A stretch of DNA of 6,719 nt from Deltaproteobacteria bacterium (GTDB taxonomy: Bacteria > Desulfobacterota > Binatia > UBA9968), in contig JAHFAP010000175.1 in NCBI GenBank assembly GCA_023250495.1, positions 1 through 6,719 of the forward strand. The letters run 5' to 3'. The notes under the pieces are model-generated. The model was given only the letters and a program-made list of their open reading frames with translations, made no database searches and had not been told where the DNA came from. This document shows positions 6,440-6,719 of the stretch, one piece after another (position 1 is the first letter of the stretch; every line of letters starts with the position of its first letter). The position numbers and the translations under genes were made by a program.

Positions 6440-6719
6440 ATGACCAGAGACAAGAATTTCTTGAAGTGGGGGCTCGTAACCTTAGCAATGCTCTGCTTGG
6501 CCCATGCCCGGGTTTCGTTTGCCGAGCAACCGATCGAGCAGATCAAGAAGACGGTGGAGCGTGTGATCGAGATCCTCCAGGGGCCTGGCAGCAATGCGGA
6601 TGGCAGGAAGGCCGAGACGAGACAGATGATTCGCCAGACTCTTCTGCCCCGTTTTGACTTTGCCGAAATGGCCCAGAGATCCCTGGGAAGTCGCTGGAAG
6701 AATCTGGATGGAAGACAAA
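6440..6719 (+). CDS. mlaC: MlaC/Ttg2D-family periplasmic phospholipid-binding protein, 5' part
   Basis: The first 93 codons are present and the gene runs off the window end. Residues 1-28 look like a Sec signal peptide: a charged N-terminus (MTRDKNFLKW), a hydrophobic core (GLVTLAMLCLA), and likely cleavage after SFA at residue 28. The mature part begins with a helix (IEQIKKTVERVIEIL) and then has FDFAEMAQRSLGSRWKNL (72-89). This matches the FDF-EMA-R-LG-W signature of the MlaC/Ttg2D family. MlaC carries phospholipids across the periplasm between the outer-membrane lipoprotein MlaA and the inner-membrane MlaFEDB ABC transporter. The related hopanoid-associated HpnM shares this fold and motif, so the exact pathway is open without downstream genes. 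There is no lipobox, so it should be soluble. The strong Shine-Dalgarno site and 199-nt gap suggest expression separate from nuo. Confidence 0.85.
   Translation, partial: MTRDKNFLKWGLVTLAMLCLAHARVSFAEQPIEQIKKTVERVIEILQGPGSNADGRKAETRQMIRQTLLPRFDFAEMAQRSLGSRWKNLDGRQ

Overview
This window is the 3' half of a bacterial nuo operon, which encodes proton-pumping NADH:quinone oxidoreductase (respiratory complex I). The start of an unrelated envelope-lipid gene follows it. All genes lie on the + strand. The order is the tail of a probable nuoI (1-191), a structured 117-nt gap, nuoJ (309-809), nuoK (824-1132), a 36-nt spacer made mostly of a tandem octamer, nuoL (1169-3211), nuoM (3235-4755), nuoN (4762-6240), a 199-nt gap, and the 5' part of an MlaC/Ttg2D-family periplasmic protein gene (6440 to the window end).

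J, K, L, M and N together form most of the complex I membrane arm. NuoL, NuoM and NuoN are the three antiporter-like proton channels. NuoK and NuoJ contribute the buried charged and flexible segments that link quinone chemistry to those channels. NuoI carries two 4Fe-4S clusters towards the quinone site, but only its C-terminal tail is in view. Nearly all the buried Glu and Lys residues known from E. coli are present. The clear exception is NuoN, where the central membrane lysine (E. coli K247) is read as Asn249.

The organism is a Gram-negative bacterium: an MlaC-type protein with a signal peptide implies an outer membrane. The DNA is moderately GC-rich (estimated by eye). The extended NuoL C-terminus and the G/A-rich NuoI tail resemble genomes of uncultured deltaproteobacterial or NC10-like lineages, but that placement is a weak inference. 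No plasmid, phage, IS, CRISPR, tRNA or rRNA signal is visible.

This is mostly an ordinary housekeeping region and I see no new defence, mobile or biosynthetic system. The points worth checking are the NuoN Lys-to-Asn change, the four-copy AAGGGTTY repeat that supplies the nuoL ribosome-binding region, and the G-quadruplex motif plus two hairpins around the nuoI/nuoJ junction.
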